A stretch of 5,785 bases of DNA. It comes from Candidatus Rokuibacteriota bacterium. GTDB lineage: Bacteria > Methylomirabilota > Methylomirabilia > Rokubacteriales > CSP1-6. The stretch's first letter is position 1; each line of letters starts with the position of its first letter. This document shows positions 5,386 to 5,785 of this stretch, in pieces. A program made the position numbers and the translations under genes. Location: contig JACQCN010000318.1 in assembly GCA_016201575.1 (NCBI GenBank), positions 1-5,785 on the forward strand. Direction: 5' to 3'. The notes below the pieces were generated by a model that was not told the DNA's origin, did no database searches, and saw only the letters and a program-made list of their open reading frames with translations.

Positions 5386-5785
5386 TATCGCCTGCGGCGC
5401 GGCGACGCCGCGGGGCGCCCGCGCGTCCTCGGCGAGCTTCTATCCTATCCCGACGACCCTCCGAGGCAACACACGCGTGCCACGAACCCGCCAATCTCGG
5501 ACCGTGCAACCCAGGGCGCGTTTCAACCGACGGGCCCGTCCACAACATCACGGGCGTGCCGGGAAGGCGGGGTCCAGCTACGTTGACACCCTCGGCTGCG
5601 CCGGGCAGGCCGTCGGGGCGATCTCGCCGCCGCGTTCTGGACCAAGCGTCTGCCCCTTGGTGACGTCGGAGCAGTGAGATGGTGTATCGATCTTTGGGCA
5701 TTTGCGCGGCGCCGCGTGCGCGCTACCCAGGGGGATGGCGTGTGTTCAGCCACGTCTCCAGGGCGACTGACCTTGCTCCCCCTGC
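5386..5785. other. 400-base stretch with no supportable gene
   Basis: Short open frames exist on both strands, but all read as Arg/Pro/Gly-rich sequence without recognisable motifs or ribosome binding sites. Base composition looks less GC-rich than the genes to the left. One plus-strand frame is open from about 5587 to the window end (including AAFWTKRLPLGDVGAVRW) without a good start codon. A 12-bp perfect palindrome lies at 5705-5716. No tRNA was seen. The missing N-terminal half of the nucleotidyltransferase would belong at the left part of this stretch but is not recognisable. Confidence 0.5.

Noticed and set aside
5376..5677. Small plus-strand genes at 5376-5663 and 5477-5677
   Set aside because: Overlapping frames with low-complexity Arg/Pro/Gly sequence, no ribosome binding site and no recognisable motif.

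Overview
The window is very GC-rich chromosomal DNA (judged by eye, around 70% or more) with dense bacterial coding and G/C third positions. The gene set is a PF04185-type phosphoesterase, a CsoR copper-sensor repressor, a fused indolepyruvate:ferredoxin oxidoreductase and a YacP-type NYN nuclease. This fits an environmental high-GC bacterium such as a proteobacterium or a candidate phylum of the Rokubacteria kind. The sequence alone does not settle the taxon. No tRNA, rRNA, CRISPR array or transposase gene was recognised.

Layout. Plus strand: the C-terminal part of a secreted-type phosphoesterase (1-637, cut by the window edge) is followed by a strong sigma70-like promoter with an embedded CsoR-like operator (650-693) and a complete csoR (702-980). 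Minus strand, read right to left: the tail of a nucleotidyltransferase-like gene with a frameshift (5385-5120), a YacP/NYN nuclease (5106-4597), a leader with two copies of a 51-bp hairpin repeat (4541-4435), and a large fused indolepyruvate ferredoxin oxidoreductase (4409-1215). csoR and the oxidoreductase converge on a 234-bp gap (981-1214) almost filled by one very long imperfect palindrome.

The oxidoreductase is broken twice as the sequence stands. The first break is a CG dinucleotide surplus at 3837-3842. The second is an out-of-frame junction at 2637-2643, where the cysteine-rich [4Fe-4S] ferredoxin segment expected between the TPP-binding half and the gamma half is absent. The nucleotidyltransferase remnant has a further one-base frameshift near 5283. 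Three reading-frame breaks in under 6 kb mean either local gene decay or indel errors in the assembly; raw reads would decide. The last 400 bases (5386-5785) hold no gene I can support.

The genes do not form one pathway. CsoR has no copper exporter or chaperone beside it, so apart from its own promoter its targets must lie elsewhere. The oxidoreductase belongs to 2-oxoacid (aromatic or branched-chain amino-acid) breakdown. The nucleotidyltransferase tail and the NYN nuclease are 13 nt apart on the same strand and may have been co-transcribed.
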